A DNA stretch of 64,000 bases. It comes from Sphingomonas gei (lineage in GTDB: Bacteria > Pseudomonadota > Alphaproteobacteria > Sphingomonadales > Sphingomonadaceae). The notes beneath the pieces were generated by a model that was not told the origin of the DNA, made no database searches, and saw only the letters and a program-made list of their open reading frames with translations. The DNA is taken from NCBI RefSeq assembly GCF_004792685.1, contig NZ_SRXT01000001.1, forward strand, positions 496,001 to 560,000, given 5' to 3'. This document shows positions 9,580-18,318 of the stretch, piece by piece. Made by a program: the position numbers and the translations under genes. How positions within the stretch are numbered: position 1 is the stretch's first letter; the number at the start of each line of letters is the position of its first letter.

Positions 9580-10077
9580 GTGAGCCCGAGCGAACATCCC
9601 TATCATCGCAGCCTCGCGCCGATGATGTGGGTGTTCTTCGGGCTCGCCTGCATCGAACTCGTCGTCGTGCATTTTCTGGTGGCGCTGTGGGACTGGCGCG
9701 TCGCGCTGATGTTGTCGCTGATCAGCCTCTCGGGAGTCGTCTGGCTGTTTGTCGTTGTCGCCTCGTTCCGGCGGCTGCCGGTGGTCATCGACGACGATGG
9801 CGTTGTGCTGCGCGCCGGACGGCTGCGTTCGGTACGCGTGCCGCTTGGCGAGATCGCCGAAATCCGCACGCATTGGGATGGCGAGGAAGTGAAGGGGCGG
9901 GACGTGCTCAACCTCGCGCTGATCGCCTATCCGAATGTGCTGATCGAACTCCGCAACGCGCTGCCTGGACGACGGTCGATCCGCCGTGTGGCGCACCGGT
10001 TCGACGATCCCGCGGCGTTTCAACGCGCGCTGCTCGCTGCTATTGGTGCGAGCGGCAGGGAGGTCGCGGCAGAATGA
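9580..10077 (+). CDS. Membrane protein with a PH-like C-terminal domain
   Basis: 165 residues from GTG 9580, eight bases after the aldolase stop. Two membrane helices (about 12-30 and 36-56) are followed by a beta-rich domain beginning PVVIDDDGVVLRAGRLRSVRVPLGEIAEIR, the pattern of small bacterial PH-like domains (YdbS/DUF304-type). Substrate and function are unknown. It overlaps the next gene by four bases (ATGA). Confidence 0.6.
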   Translation: MSPSEHPYHRSLAPMMWVFFGLACIELVVVHFLVALWDWRVALMLSLISLSGVVWLFVVVASFRRLPVVIDDDGVVLRAGRLRSVRVPLGEIAEIRTHWDGEEVKGRDVLNLALIAYPNVLIELRNALPGRRSIRRVAHRFDDPAAFQRALLAAIGASGREVAAE

Positions 10078-10475
10078 GCAGCAATTACGGGCGTCGGCCG
10101 GTGCTCGCCGGGCTGGGGCTAGCGCTGATCGGAACGCACGCAGTGGCAAAGGGGACGAAGATGGAAGACCAGATTCCGTTCGGCATGGTCGGCAAAATGA
10201 AGGCGCAGCCAGGCAAGCGCGCCGAGTTGATCGCGATCCTCGGCTCGGGCACCGCCGCGATGCCGGGATGCCGGGCCTATCTGATCGCCGAGGATGCCAA
10301 GGACGGAGACGCGATCTGGATCACCGAGATCTGGGAGGATGCGGCGAGTCACAAGGCGTCGCTGCAATTGCCGGCGGTGCGCGATGCGATCGCCAAGGGG
10401 CGACCGTTGATCGCGGGCTTCGACCTGAGCGCAGAGACGCGACCGGTGGACGCGGCAAGCTTCTGGCGGGGCTAG
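10074..10475 (+). CDS. Antibiotic-biosynthesis-monooxygenase (ABM) domain protein
   Basis: 133 residues. The first 25 look like a Tat/Sec-type signal (YGRRPVLAGLGLALIGTHAVA), followed by an ABM ferredoxin-like domain: MVGKMKAQPGKRAELIAIL, then YLIAEDAKDGDAIWITEIWED and a helix with KASLQLPAVRDAI. Many such proteins act as small quinol-type monooxygenases without cofactors, but no substrate can be inferred. An internal ATG at 10161 would remove the signal. It is coupled to the genes on both sides. Confidence 0.75.
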   Translation: MSSNYGRRPVLAGLGLALIGTHAVAKGTKMEDQIPFGMVGKMKAQPGKRAELIAILGSGTAAMPGCRAYLIAEDAKDGDAIWITEIWEDAASHKASLQLPAVRDAIAKGRPLIAGFDLSAETRPVDAASFWRG

Positions 10476-10477
10476 CG

Positions 10478-11146
10478 ATGCCGGAGGCGACGATGGAAGC
10501 GGTGGACGCCTATATCGTCGGCAAGTTGCTGGCCGCCGACCCTGTGCTAGACGCAGCGTTGGAGCGAAATGCTTCGGCCGGCTTGCCCGCGATCGACGTG
10601 TCCGCCGCGCAAGGCAAGATGCTGCATTTGCTTGCGCGCATGGCGGGGGCGCGGCGGATCCTCGAAGTGGGCACGCTGGGGGGCTATTCGACGATCTGGT
10701 TGGCCCGCGCGCTGCCGGACAACGGGCAATTGGTGACCTTGGAGCTCGAGCCGCACCACGCGAACACCGCGCGCATCAATATCGCCGCCGCCGGGCTGGC
10801 CGACCGAGTCGATGTCCGGACCGGTCCGGCGATCGACACGCTCGACGCAATGATCGCTGCCGGCGAAACTCCGTTCGATCTGGTGTTCATCGATGCCGAC
10901 AAGCAGGGCAATGTCGCCTATCTTAACGCGGCGCTGGCGCTGTCGCGCCCCGGCACGACGATCATCGTCGACAATGTGGTCCGCGAGGGCGGCGTGCTCG
11001 ACGCCGCGAGCGACGATCCGCGGATTCAGGGCACGCGGGCGCTGTTCGACGCAGTGGCGCACGAACCTCGGCTCGATGCCACCGCGGTGCAGACCGTCGG
11101 CGCGAAGCATTGGGACGGCTTTCTGATCGCGCGCGTCACCGGCTGA
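10478..11146 (+). CDS. O-methyltransferase (caffeoyl-CoA/catechol OMT-like, class I SAM-dependent)
   Basis: 222 residues from ATG 10478. The SAM-binding motif I is LEVGTLGGYSTIWLA, the acidic post-I loop is LELEPHHAN, and the metal-binding aspartate lies in VFIDADKQGN, followed by IIVDNVVREG. This is the family-3 (divalent-metal) O-methyltransferase pattern. The natural substrate is unknown. It runs three bases behind the ABM gene and its 3' end overlaps the convergent DUF72 gene by 11 bases. Confidence 0.85.
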   Translation: MPEATMEAVDAYIVGKLLAADPVLDAALERNASAGLPAIDVSAAQGKMLHLLARMAGARRILEVGTLGGYSTIWLARALPDNGQLVTLELEPHHANTARINIAAAGLADRVDVRTGPAIDTLDAMIAAGETPFDLVFIDADKQGNVAYLNAALALSRPGTTIIVDNVVREGGVLDAASDDPRIQGTRALFDAVAHEPRLDATAVQTVGAKHWDGFLIARVTG

Positions 11147-11885
11147 TCTGGCCGATCATCGACTTGAGGGTCTGTGCGTCGTGGATGGCGTGCGCGTCGA
11201 TGTCGTTGTTGAAATAGGCCCACACCGTCCGGCCGCTGCGCGCCTGATCCAGCATCCAGTCGGCCCAGTCGAGCAGGCGTTCGTCCGGATAGCGGCCCCA
11301 ATATTTGCCTGCGCCGCCGTGGAGGCGGACATAGGCTGCCGGGCCGATCGCGATCCGTGGGCTCTCCAGCCCCGCCATGTCGTGCGCGCAGAAGCTCGCG
11401 CCGTAGCGATCGAGCAGAGCGAACACCTCGTCAGCATACCAGCTTTTGTCACGGAATTCGAAGACGTTGGTTACGTCCTTCGGAATCAGCTGCAAGAAGC
11501 TTTCGAGCCGTTCCAGGTTGACGCGGAAGCGTGGCGGGAGCTGGTAGAGGATCGGGCCGAGCACCGGCTGGAGGTGGCGGAAGGGCGCCATCATCCGGGC
11601 GATCGGTTCTTCGCAATCCTTGAGCTTCTTGGCCTGGGTGAGGAAGCGGTTAGCCTTGACCGCGTAACAAAAGCCCGGCGGCGCCTGCGCGCGCCAGGCA
11701 TCGAACGTCTCGGGCTTGGGCAGGCGATAGAAGCTGTTGTTGATCTCGACGGTGTCGAAATGCTCGGCGTAGAAGGCGAACCAGTTCTTGACCGCCAGCT
11801 TCTCGGGGTAGAAGCGGCCACGCCAATGGGCGTAGATCCAGCCTGAACAACCGATGCGGATATCCGCCAATCCGGAGCTTACCAT
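11136..11885 (-). CDS. DUF72 domain protein
   Basis: TIM-barrel family of unknown activity, recognised by IRIGCSGWIYAHWRGRFYPEKL near the N-terminus, FDTVEINNSFYRLP, the FAVKANRFLT-like segment (CYAVKANRFLTQ), ELRDKSWY-like FEFRDKSWY, and the C-terminal WAYFNNDIDAHAIHDA. About 249 residues from ATG 11885. That start shares two bases with the start codon of the divergent thiE-like gene, so either the true start is slightly downstream (a TTG at 11870 precedes the conserved part) or both messages are leaderless. Confidence 0.85.
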   Translation of the reverse strand: MVSSGLADIRIGCSGWIYAHWRGRFYPEKLAVKNWFAFYAEHFDTVEINNSFYRLPKPETFDAWRAQAPPGFCYAVKANRFLTQAKKLKDCEEPIARMMAPFRHLQPVLGPILYQLPPRFRVNLERLESFLQLIPKDVTNVFEFRDKSWYADEVFALLDRYGASFCAHDMAGLESPRIAIGPAAYVRLHGGAGKYWGRYPDERLLDWADWMLDQARSGRTVWAYFNNDIDAHAIHDAQTLKSMIGQISR

Positions 11886-12576
11886 GCACGATCCCGAAGA
11901 CGACCTGGACGCAGACAACGCGCTGGAAGGCTTTGCGGATCAATTCGTTCGCGACAGCCGGCGGCCCAAATGCCAGCTGTACCTGGTCTCGCCGCTCGAT
12001 GTGACCGGCGGGTTCGCCGATCGGCTGGCGCGCGCGCTCGACGCGGGGCCGGTGGCGGCGTTCCAGTTCCGGGTGAAGGATGTCGACCAGCACGAGGCGG
12101 CGCGGCTGGCCGAGCCGCTGCAGCGGATCTGCGGCGACCGTGACGTGGCGTTCCTGATCAACGACAGCATCAGCCTCGCCAAAAGGCTCGGCGCCGACGG
12201 GGTGCATCTGGGGCAGGACGACGGCGACCCGCGCGAGGCGCGCGCGGTGCTCGGGCCCTCGGCGCAGATCGGCGTGACGGCGCATGGCAGCCGCCATCTG
12301 GCTATGGAGGCCGGCGAGGCGGGGGCAGACTATGTCGCCTTTGGCAGCTTCTATCCGACGACCACCAAGCACGTGCGGCACCGTGCGGAGCCGCCGATCC
12401 TGAGCTGGTGGACGACGCTGTTCGAGATGCCGTGCGTCGCGATCGGCGGGATCGCCCCCGAAAACGCACGGCCGCTGATCGATGCGGGCGCGGACTTCAT
12501 CGCGGTATCGGCAGCGGTGTGGGGTGGCGACGAAGCCGCGGCGGTCAAGGCGTTCGAGGCGGTGCTCGCGGGCTGA
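11884..12576 (+). CDS. thiE: Thiamine-phosphate synthase family protein
   Basis: 230 residues from ATG 11884. The TIM-barrel landmarks of ThiE are present: FQFRVKD (pyrimidine-pyrophosphate lysine), FLINDSISLAKRLGADGVHLGQDD, GVTAHGS, FGSFYPTTTKH and CVAIGGIAPEN. ThiE couples HMP-pyrophosphate with thiazole phosphate. About 37 residues precede the barrel, acidic and probably disordered, longer than usual. No other thiamine gene is visible nearby, so a relaxed or TenI-like role remains possible, although the TTTK and GGI motifs are intact. Confidence 0.85.
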   Translation: MHDPEDDLDADNALEGFADQFVRDSRRPKCQLYLVSPLDVTGGFADRLARALDAGPVAAFQFRVKDVDQHEAARLAEPLQRICGDRDVAFLINDSISLAKRLGADGVHLGQDDGDPREARAVLGPSAQIGVTAHGSRHLAMEAGEAGADYVAFGSFYPTTTKHVRHRAEPPILSWWTTLFEMPCVAIGGIAPENARPLIDAGADFIAVSAAVWGGDEAAAVKAFEAVLAG

Positions 12577-12583
12577 AGCAGGA

Positions 12584-12639
12584 CCCGATCGGAAACAAGC
12601 GCGTGCGCGTTCGTTGGCGCGCTGAGCTTGTTGATCGGG
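12584..12639 (+). promoter_or_regulatory. Hairpin over the ribosome-binding site of the L,D-transpeptidase gene
   Basis: Nested arms pair perfectly in three blocks: CCCGATC with GATCGGG, AACAAGC with GCTTGTT, and GCGCG with CGCGC, giving 19 base pairs closed by an 8-base loop. The last three G of the 3' arm (12637-12639) are part of the GGGAG ribosome-binding site of the next gene. No T-run follows, so a translational switch is as likely as a terminator. Confidence 0.45.
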
Positions 12640-12649
12640 AGTGGCTGTT

Positions 12650-13663
12650 TTGCGTAAAATTCTAGGTGTCGCAGCGTGCGCGGCGGCAGTCGCGTTCAGC
12701 CCGCTGGCAGCGGCGCCCAAAGCGGACGCCCCCAAGGACAAGCCACCGATCGACTGGACGATCCTGCACGCGCAGGTGATCCTTGACTCGCTCGGCTTCT
12801 CGCCGGGGATCGTCGACGGACGCGCCGGCCAGTCGCTCACCGCGGCATTGAAGGGGTTCCAGCTGACACGCGGCCTCGAGACCAGCGGCGAACTCGATCG
12901 CGCGACGCTGAGCGCGCTGCACCAATATCGCGCCCGCCGCCCGACCACGCGGGTGACGCTCGACCCGGCGATGCTGCAGGGACCGTTCTTCAATCCGTTG
13001 CCCAAGGGCCCCGAGGAACAGGCGAAGCTTCCGACGCTGGGCTATAGCCGGCCGCTGGAGAAACTGGCGGAGATGTTCCACACCACGCCCGAGATCCTCG
13101 TCGAGCTCAATCCGGGCGGTGGCGAGATCGCGCCGGGCCGGGCGTTCTTCTTCCCCAACGTCGTGCCCGAATCGCGCGACTATCCAGGCAATATCAAGCC
13201 CGAATGGCGCCAGACGCTGACCGACCTCAATGTCGATGCGCGCCAGCCGGCAGGTGATCATCTTGTCGTCGACAAGTCGGAAAAGGTGCTCAAGGTCTTC
13301 GACGCGAACGACAAGCTCATCGCGCAGTTCACTGCGTCGATGGGGAGCCAGCACGATCCGCTGCCGATCGGCACGTGGAAGATCAACGTGATCGACACCA
13401 ACCCCAAGTTCCACTTCAACCCCGACCTGTTCTGGGATGCCAAGCCCGGCGACGAGAAGACGCTGCTGCCGCCCGGTCCGAACGGCCCGGTGGGCGTGGT
13501 GTGGCTCGATTTGTCCAAGGAGCATTACGGCATCCACGGCACGCCGGAGCCGCAGAATATCGGTCGCACCCAGAGCCATGGCTGCATCCGGCTGGCGAAT
13601 TGGGACGCGGCGCGGCTGGCGCTGATGATCAAGCCCGGCGCCAAGGCCGTGTTCCAGGAGTGA
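12650..13663 (+). CDS. L,D-transpeptidase with peptidoglycan-binding domain
   Basis: Periplasmic cell-wall enzyme (YkuD family) that forms 3-3 peptide cross-links or attaches proteins. Signal peptide (RKILGVAACAAAVAFSPLAAA), a PG_binding_1 domain at about 35-100 (ILDSLGFSPGIVDGRAGQ), and the catalytic domain ending with HGTPEPQNIG and SHGCIRLAN, active Cys about 312. TTG 12650 is preferred over GTG 12641 because GGGAG sits eight bases before it, whereas at 12641 it would overlap the start. It is followed closely by an M23 peptidase gene, suggesting a cell-wall pair. Confidence 0.88.
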   Translation: MRKILGVAACAAAVAFSPLAAAPKADAPKDKPPIDWTILHAQVILDSLGFSPGIVDGRAGQSLTAALKGFQLTRGLETSGELDRATLSALHQYRARRPTTRVTLDPAMLQGPFFNPLPKGPEEQAKLPTLGYSRPLEKLAEMFHTTPEILVELNPGGGEIAPGRAFFFPNVVPESRDYPGNIKPEWRQTLTDLNVDARQPAGDHLVVDKSEKVLKVFDANDKLIAQFTASMGSQHDPLPIGTWKINVIDTNPKFHFNPDLFWDAKPGDEKTLLPPGPNGPVGVVWLDLSKEHYGIHGTPEPQNIGRTQSHGCIRLANWDAARLALMIKPGAKAVFQE

Positions 13664-13667
13664 GGCC

Positions 13668-14279
13668 GTGCTGAAGCGGCTGACGATAGGGGTGGCGGCG
13701 ATCCTGCTGCTGGCCTTGGTGGGGCTGGCGTCGATGATCCGCATCGTGCCCGGGGACCCCGAGGCGTCGGTCGCCAGACCGGCTGCGCAGACTGCGGAAG
13801 CACCGCCTGCGGCGGGCGGCAATTGGACCCACCCGCTGCTTGTCGTGCCCGTGCAAGGCGTCCAGCGCTCGCAGATCGTCGACACCTGGGGCCAGGCACG
13901 CGCGAACGGCGCACGCACGCACCAGGCGAATGACATCATGGCGCCGGGCGGCACGCCGGTGATCGCCGCGGCGCCAGGCGTGATCGAGAAACTATTCTAC
14001 AGCGAAGGCGGGGGCGGGATCACGCTCTACGTGCGCTCGCCGGACCGGCAATGGTGCTATTATTACGCGCATCTCCAGCGCTACGCCCCAGGGGTGGTCG
14101 AAGGGATGCAGGTCAAGGCCGGCGAGCTGCTCGGCTATGTCGGCGATACCGGCAATGCCGGCACCGGCAATTTCCACCTGCATTTCGCGATGTCGCACAT
14201 GGAGCCGGCCGAGAGCTGGTGGAAGGGCCAGCCGGTCAATCCCTATCCTTTGCTTGCCGGACGCCGGAGCGCTCCCTAA
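13668..14279 (+). CDS. M23 family (LytM-like) metallopeptidase
   Basis: 203 residues from GTG 13668, four bases behind the L,D-transpeptidase. An N-terminal membrane anchor (about 5-22) is followed by the peptidase domain: HQANDIMAPGGTPV supplies the first zinc ligands (H and D), YYYAHLQRY the central strand, and GTGNFHLHFAMSH the catalytic HLH. It is probably an inner-membrane-anchored endopeptidase, or LytM-like activator, acting on peptidoglycan. The short length leaves no extra regulatory domains. Confidence 0.85.
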   Translation: MLKRLTIGVAAILLLALVGLASMIRIVPGDPEASVARPAAQTAEAPPAAGGNWTHPLLVVPVQGVQRSQIVDTWGQARANGARTHQANDIMAPGGTPVIAAAPGVIEKLFYSEGGGGITLYVRSPDRQWCYYYAHLQRYAPGVVEGMQVKAGELLGYVGDTGNAGTGNFHLHFAMSHMEPAESWWKGQPVNPYPLLAGRRSAP

Positions 14280-14308
14280 CCTGCGACCGGGGACACAGCA
14301 GGTGCGTG

Positions 14309-14788
14309 ATGCAAGGCGGCTGCAATTGCCGGTATATTCGCTTCCGGATGAACTCGGCGCCGATCTTCGTGAACGGATGCCATTGCCGCGTCTGCCAGCG
14401 CGAGACCGGATCGGCGTTCGCGATCAATGCGATGATCGAGGCGGATCGGCTTGAAATCCTTACCGAAGGCGTGCCGGAGATCCTCGTCTCGCGGGTGGGC
14501 AGCGTGCCCCCGACGAGCAGCGCGCGCTGCCCGCGATGCGGCGTCGGCCTGTGGGGCACGCATCCCGATTTCGGGGAGGCGATCTACTTTGTTCGTGCTG
14601 GCACGCTGGACGAACGGGTCCTGCCCGACGCGCATTTCTTCACGGTGACTCGGCACCCGTTGGTCCATGTGCCCGACGACGTGCCGAGCTTTCCCGGGCT
14701 GCCGACCCCCGACGATCCGCCGCTGTGGAATGACGTGGCACAGGGCCGGATCGACGCGGCACTGGCGGCGCGCTTGCCCGAAGCGTGA
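14309..14788 (+). CDS. GFA (glutathione-dependent formaldehyde-activating) family protein
   Basis: 159 residues from ATG 14309. Zinc-ligand cysteines are laid out as in the GFA fold: GGCNC near the start, [16 protein letters not shown], then [12 protein letters not shown]. The family includes glutathione-S-hydroxymethyl synthases but most members have unknown substrates. A second GFA gene lies at 42895-43320. There is a short gap to efp downstream. Confidence 0.85.
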   Translation: MQGGCNCRYIRFRMNSAPIFVNGCHCRVCQRETGSAFAINAMIEADRLEILTEGVPEILVSRVGSVPPTSSARCPRCGVGLWGTHPDFGEAIYFVRAGTLDERVLPDAHFFTVTRHPLVHVPDDVPSFPGLPTPDDPPLWNDVAQGRIDAALAARLPEA

Positions 14789-14840
14789 TGCGCGGCTAAG
14801 GCGCAGCCTTCGCTCTTTCTCAGCTTACAGGTCTCGATCC

Positions 14841-15404
14841 ATGAAGATCAGCGGCGTGGACATCCGTCCCGGCAACATCATCGAATATGAAGGCGGCATC
14901 TGGAAGGCCGTCAAGATTCAGCACACCCAGCCCGGCAAGGGCGGTGCGTACATGCAGGTCGAGATGAAGAACCTCATCGACGGCCGCAAGAACAATGTCC
15001 GCTTCCGCTCGGCGGAGACGGTCGAGCGGGTGCGGCTCGACACGACGGACTTCCAGTTCCTGTTCCGCGACGGCGATGCGCTGACGTTCATGGACAAGGT
15101 GACCTACGACCAGATCACGCTCGATGCGGGCATCCTCGGCGACGCCGCGGCATTCCTGCAGGACGGCATGGACGTCGTGATGGAGCTGTACGACGAGCGC
15201 CCGATCAGCGTGCAGTTGCCCGACACGATCGAAGCGACGATCGTCGAGGCCGACGCGGTAGTGAAGGGCCAGACGGCCTCGTCTTCGTACAAGCCCGCGG
15301 TGCTCGAGAACGGCGTCCGCGTGATGGTCCCGCCGCATATTGCGAGCGGAACCCGGATCGTCGTCGACGTATACGAACAGACCTACGTCCGCCGGGCGGA
15401 CTGA
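14841..15404 (+). CDS. efp: Translation elongation factor P
   Basis: 187 residues, three-domain EF-P that rescues ribosomes stalled at proline runs. KOW-like N-domain with the modification-site loop [10 protein letters not shown] (Lys near 34), OB domains with [31 protein letters not shown] and the C-terminal signature [17 protein letters not shown]. No lysine-modifying enzyme gene (epmA/epmB) is in the window. Its stop overlaps the next start (TGATG). Confidence 0.95.
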   Translation: MKISGVDIRPGNIIEYEGGIWKAVKIQHTQPGKGGAYMQVEMKNLIDGRKNNVRFRSAETVERVRLDTTDFQFLFRDGDALTFMDKVTYDQITLDAGILGDAAAFLQDGMDVVMELYDERPISVQLPDTIEATIVEADAVVKGQTASSSYKPAVLENGVRVMVPPHIASGTRIVVDVYEQTYVRRAD

Positions 15405-16366
15405 TGATGCGGGTGCGCCTGCTCTTCGCGGCGGCGCTGTTCGCCGCTACGCCGGCAGGCGCGCAGACCCCTCCAGCAGCCGACCCCGCCGTTGCCGCCG
15501 GCAGGTGGCTGGGCGAGTTCGCGGCGCTGTCCGCCGAGCCCGCGACGGCCGTCGCGGCCTGCGGTCCTCAGCTCGGCAATGCGGTCGGTGCGGTCCACGA
15601 CGCCGCGACGGCGCGCGCGACGCTGACTTCGATTCGGCCCTGCATGGAGCGGGTCCGTGCCGCCTATCGCCAGTCTGCGGAAGCGCTCGGCCGATTCAGG
15701 CCCGCGCCGCCGGAGGTTCGGACCAGCGCCCATTACGACCTGGATCGCCTCGTCGACGAACAGCGCAAGCAATTCGTCGGCGCGCTGAGCTATATGGACC
15801 AGCTCGATGCGTTTTTCACCAGGGTGGCCGCGAACGATCGCGCTGGCGCGGCGCAGATATTTCCCAAGCTGCGGGCAGGGGGAGCGGCGCTCGTCGACGG
15901 CACGATCCTGCAGCTTCGCGCATATCAGGCGGTTGGACGGTTCGGCTTCACCCGCAACGCGCTGGAGCTGCGGATCGTCGTGGCCGAAGCGACGAAACTG
16001 CCGATGACGGGGGCGGTCGGCCCGGCGGGCTTTGCGATCGGAGGCAGCTTGAACGCGCTGGTCCTCCGGGCGCGGGCGGCCGTCGCCGCGGTCCGCACCA
16101 GTTGGGAACAGGACAAGGTCACGCTCCGCGCGCTCGTCGGCGGTGACGCTTCGATGGAACAACTCATCGGTCCTTCGACGTTGTTCATCGATAGCATCGC
16201 AGCTTCGGGCGATGGGGTTGCGCTGGCGCTGCAGCGTGCCGGGCGTCGACCGGTCGTGCCGCTCACCGAAGTGGTCGCGCTTTTGAACGAACTCAATCGA
16301 CACGAACTCGTACTCGCTAAATCCGTCCAGGATTTCGCGCAAACCCTTCAGACGATCGGCAAGTAA
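15404..16366 (+). CDS. Periplasmic protein of unknown function
   Basis: 320 residues with a clear signal peptide (MRVRLLFAAALFAATPAGAQ). The mature part is mostly helical, with two cysteines (CGPQLG and RPCMERV) that could form a disulfide, and no recognised catalytic motif. It overlaps efp by one base and its stop is adjacent to the suhB-like gene, so it sits in a translationally coupled efp - unknown - suhB group. Not recognised; possibly sphingomonad-specific. Confidence 0.65.
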   Translation: MMRVRLLFAAALFAATPAGAQTPPAADPAVAAGRWLGEFAALSAEPATAVAACGPQLGNAVGAVHDAATARATLTSIRPCMERVRAAYRQSAEALGRFRPAPPEVRTSAHYDLDRLVDEQRKQFVGALSYMDQLDAFFTRVAANDRAGAAQIFPKLRAGGAALVDGTILQLRAYQAVGRFGFTRNALELRIVVAEATKLPMTGAVGPAGFAIGGSLNALVLRARAAVAAVRTSWEQDKVTLRALVGGDASMEQLIGPSTLFIDSIAASGDGVALALQRAGRRPVVPLTEVVALLNELNRHELVLAKSVQDFAQTLQTIGK

Positions 16367-17187
16367 TGGTTTCTCATTCCGGCATCATCACCGTCATCGA
16401 GCGCGCGGTCCGCAAGGCGGGGCCGCGGCTGCGGCGCGATTTCAACGAAGTCCAGCACCTCCAGGTGAGCCGCAAGGGGCCCGCGGACTTCGTCTCCGTG
16501 GCCGACCGGCGCGCAGAGGATACGCTGATCGAGGAGCTCCAGAAGGCGCGGCCCGATTGGGGCTTCCTCGTCGAGGAGCGCGGCGAGATCGCCGGCGATC
16601 CCGACAAGCCGCGCTGGATCATCGATCCGCTCGACGGCACCAGCAACTTCCTTCACGGCATCCCGCATTTCTGCATGTCGATCGCAGTCGAGGATCCGCA
16701 CGGGGCGCAGGGCAAGCCCGAGATCACCCATGGCTATATCTACCAGCCGATCACCGACGAGAGCTTCTGGGCCGAAAAGGGCCGGGGCGCGTGGCTGCAG
16801 GACCAGCGCCTGCGCGTTTCGGCGCGGCGCGACCTCTCCGACGCGCTGATCGCAACGGGCATCCCTTTCCTCGGCCATGGCGATTTCGCCGAATGGAGCC
16901 GGATCTTCGGCGCAGTGGCGCCCGAAGTCGCGGGCATACGCCGGTTCGGCGCCGCGGCGCTCGATATGGCCTGGGTGGCGGCGGGACGGTTCGACGGCTT
17001 CTGGGAATCGAACCTCCAGCCCTGGGACGTCGCGGCGGGGATCTTGCTGGTCAGGGAAGCCGGCGGCTATGTCACCGATTTTCGCGGGCAGGACATGCCG
17101 CGTGAGCGCAACCAATACCTCGCGGCAAACGACGTGCTCCACAACAAGCTGCACAAGCTGGTTGCAGGTTCGCTGCGGAATAAGTGA
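16366..17187 (+). CDS. suhB: Inositol monophosphatase family protein
   Basis: 273 residues with the family motifs: metal-binding Glu in FLVEERGEI, WIIDPLDGTSNFLHG (DPLDGT), and the C-terminal LQPWDVAAGILLVREAGG (WD..A). Hydrolyses inositol-1-phosphate or related sugar phosphates; SuhB members may also bind rRNA transcription complexes. Metal ligands are all present, so it is likely active. It is the last gene before the complex I promoter region. Confidence 0.9.
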   Translation: MVSHSGIITVIERAVRKAGPRLRRDFNEVQHLQVSRKGPADFVSVADRRAEDTLIEELQKARPDWGFLVEERGEIAGDPDKPRWIIDPLDGTSNFLHGIPHFCMSIAVEDPHGAQGKPEITHGYIYQPITDESFWAEKGRGAWLQDQRLRVSARRDLSDALIATGIPFLGHGDFAEWSRIFGAVAPEVAGIRRFGAAALDMAWVAAGRFDGFWESNLQPWDVAAGILLVREAGGYVTDFRGQDMPRERNQYLAANDVLHNKLHKLVAGSLRNK

Positions 17188-17193
17188 CTTGCC

Positions 17194-17273
17194 CGTCGTC
17201 CCGGGGAATGCCGGGATCTCGGGCCGCAAGCGGCGCTTGATTGCATGAGATCCCGGCTTTCGCCGGGATGACG
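17194..17273. repeat. Dispersed palindromic element, family A
   Basis: Left arm around CGTCGTCCCGGGGAATGCCG and right arm around CGGCTTTCGCCGGGATGACG, separated by about 35 bases. The left arm has drifted (GGAA for GCGAA), unlike the copy at 5333. It lies between the suhB-like gene and the complex I operon and may end transcription from upstream. Confidence 0.8.
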
Positions 17274-17299
17274 GTTTTGCGCGTCTGAACCGTCACTTA

Positions 17300-17317
17300 T
17301 TGCGAGTGATTCTCACA
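17300..17317 (+). promoter_or_regulatory. Fur-like box upstream of the complex I operon
   Basis: TTGCGAGTGATTCTCACA resembles iron-regulator (Fur) boxes of the TGCGAATGATTCTCA kind and is an imperfect dyad (10 of 15 positions around the centre). It lies 73 bases before the nuoA start. Binding is inferred from resemblance only. Confidence 0.35.
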
Positions 17318-17389
17318 CCTTCCGGGCCTTGCCGCACCCCCTCCACAGTCCTAAAGCGCCTCAAGTTTCCGCATCTGCGAGAAGGCACC

Positions 17390-17779
17390 TTGGTCGATCT
17401 AAGCGAATATCTGCCGATCCTGCTGTTCCTCGGCGTCGCGCTGGTGCTTTCGAGCGCTTTCGTGTTCCTGCCGATGCTGGTGGGCCGGCTCACCGGCACC
17501 CATCAGCCGACACCTGAGAAGCTCACCGAATATGAGTGCGGCTTCCCGGCGTTCGAGGATTCGCGCAGCCAGTTCGACGTGCGTTTCTACCTTGTCGCCA
17601 TCCTGTTCATCATCTTCGATCTCGAGGCGGCGTTCCTGTATCCCTGGGCAGTATCGGTGTTCAAAATGGGTTCGGCCGGTGCCAGCTGGACAGCGTGGAT
17701 CTCTATGATGATCTTCATTGCCGAGCTCGCGCTCGGACTGGTTTATGCGTGGAAGAAAGGTGCGTTGGAGTGGGAGTAG
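17390..17779 (+). CDS. nuoA: NADH-quinone oxidoreductase subunit A
   Basis: Membrane-arm subunit of complex I. 129 residues with three membrane helices (about 7-29, 63-85, 95-117) and the conserved loop [20 protein letters not shown]. Start TTG 17390 is chosen because the protein there begins [14 protein letters not shown] as in relatives, with GAGAAGG just upstream; the open frame before it (back to 17300) is not protein-like. First gene of nuoABCDEFGHIJKLMN. Confidence 0.93.
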   Translation: MVDLSEYLPILLFLGVALVLSSAFVFLPMLVGRLTGTHQPTPEKLTEYECGFPAFEDSRSQFDVRFYLVAILFIIFDLEAAFLYPWAVSVFKMGSAGASWTAWISMMIFIAELALGLVYAWKKGALEWE

Positions 17780-18318
17780 AACTCAGCCCTACCCAGAATC
17801 CTTTGGCGGCAGGGACGCTGCCCAATGTGGCGTTCCTCGACGACATCAATGCCGAGATCGGCGACAAGGGTTTCCTCGTCACGTCGACCGAGGAGCTGTT
17901 CCAATGGGCGCGGACCGGCAGCCTGTGGTGGATGACCTTCGGGCTCGCCTGCTGCGCGGTCGAGATGATCCACGTCAACATGCCGCGCTACGACATGGAG
18001 CGCTTCGGCGCCGCGCCGCGCGCTTCTCCGCGCCAGTCGGACGTGATGATCGTCGCGGGCACGCTCTGCAACAAGATGGCACCCGCCCTGCGCCGGGTCT
18101 ACGACCAGATGTCCGAGCCCAAATACGTCATCTCGATGGGCAGTTGCGCCAATGGCGGCGGCTATTATCACTATAGCTACAGCGTCGTGCGCGGCTGCGA
18201 CCGGATCGTGCCGGTGGATATCTACGTCCCCGGCTGCCCGCCGACCGCCGAGGCGTTGCTGTACGGGGTGATGCAGCTCCAGCGGAAGATCCGCCGCATC
18301 GGGACACTCGAACGGTGA
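17770..18318 (+). CDS. nuoB: NADH-quinone oxidoreductase subunit B
   Basis: Peripheral-arm subunit holding the terminal [4Fe-4S] cluster N2 next to the quinone site. 182 residues. Cluster ligands are visible: adjacent CC in [13 protein letters not shown], Cys in [14 protein letters not shown], and Cys in [10 protein letters not shown]. The likely start is GTG 17770, overlapping nuoA by ten bases; there is no nearer ATG before the conserved part. Confidence 0.94.
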   Translation: MGVELSPTQNPLAAGTLPNVAFLDDINAEIGDKGFLVTSTEELFQWARTGSLWWMTFGLACCAVEMIHVNMPRYDMERFGAAPRASPRQSDVMIVAGTLCNKMAPALRRVYDQMSEPKYVISMGSCANGGGYYHYSYSVVRGCDRIVPVDIYVPGCPPTAEALLYGVMQLQRKIRRIGTLER

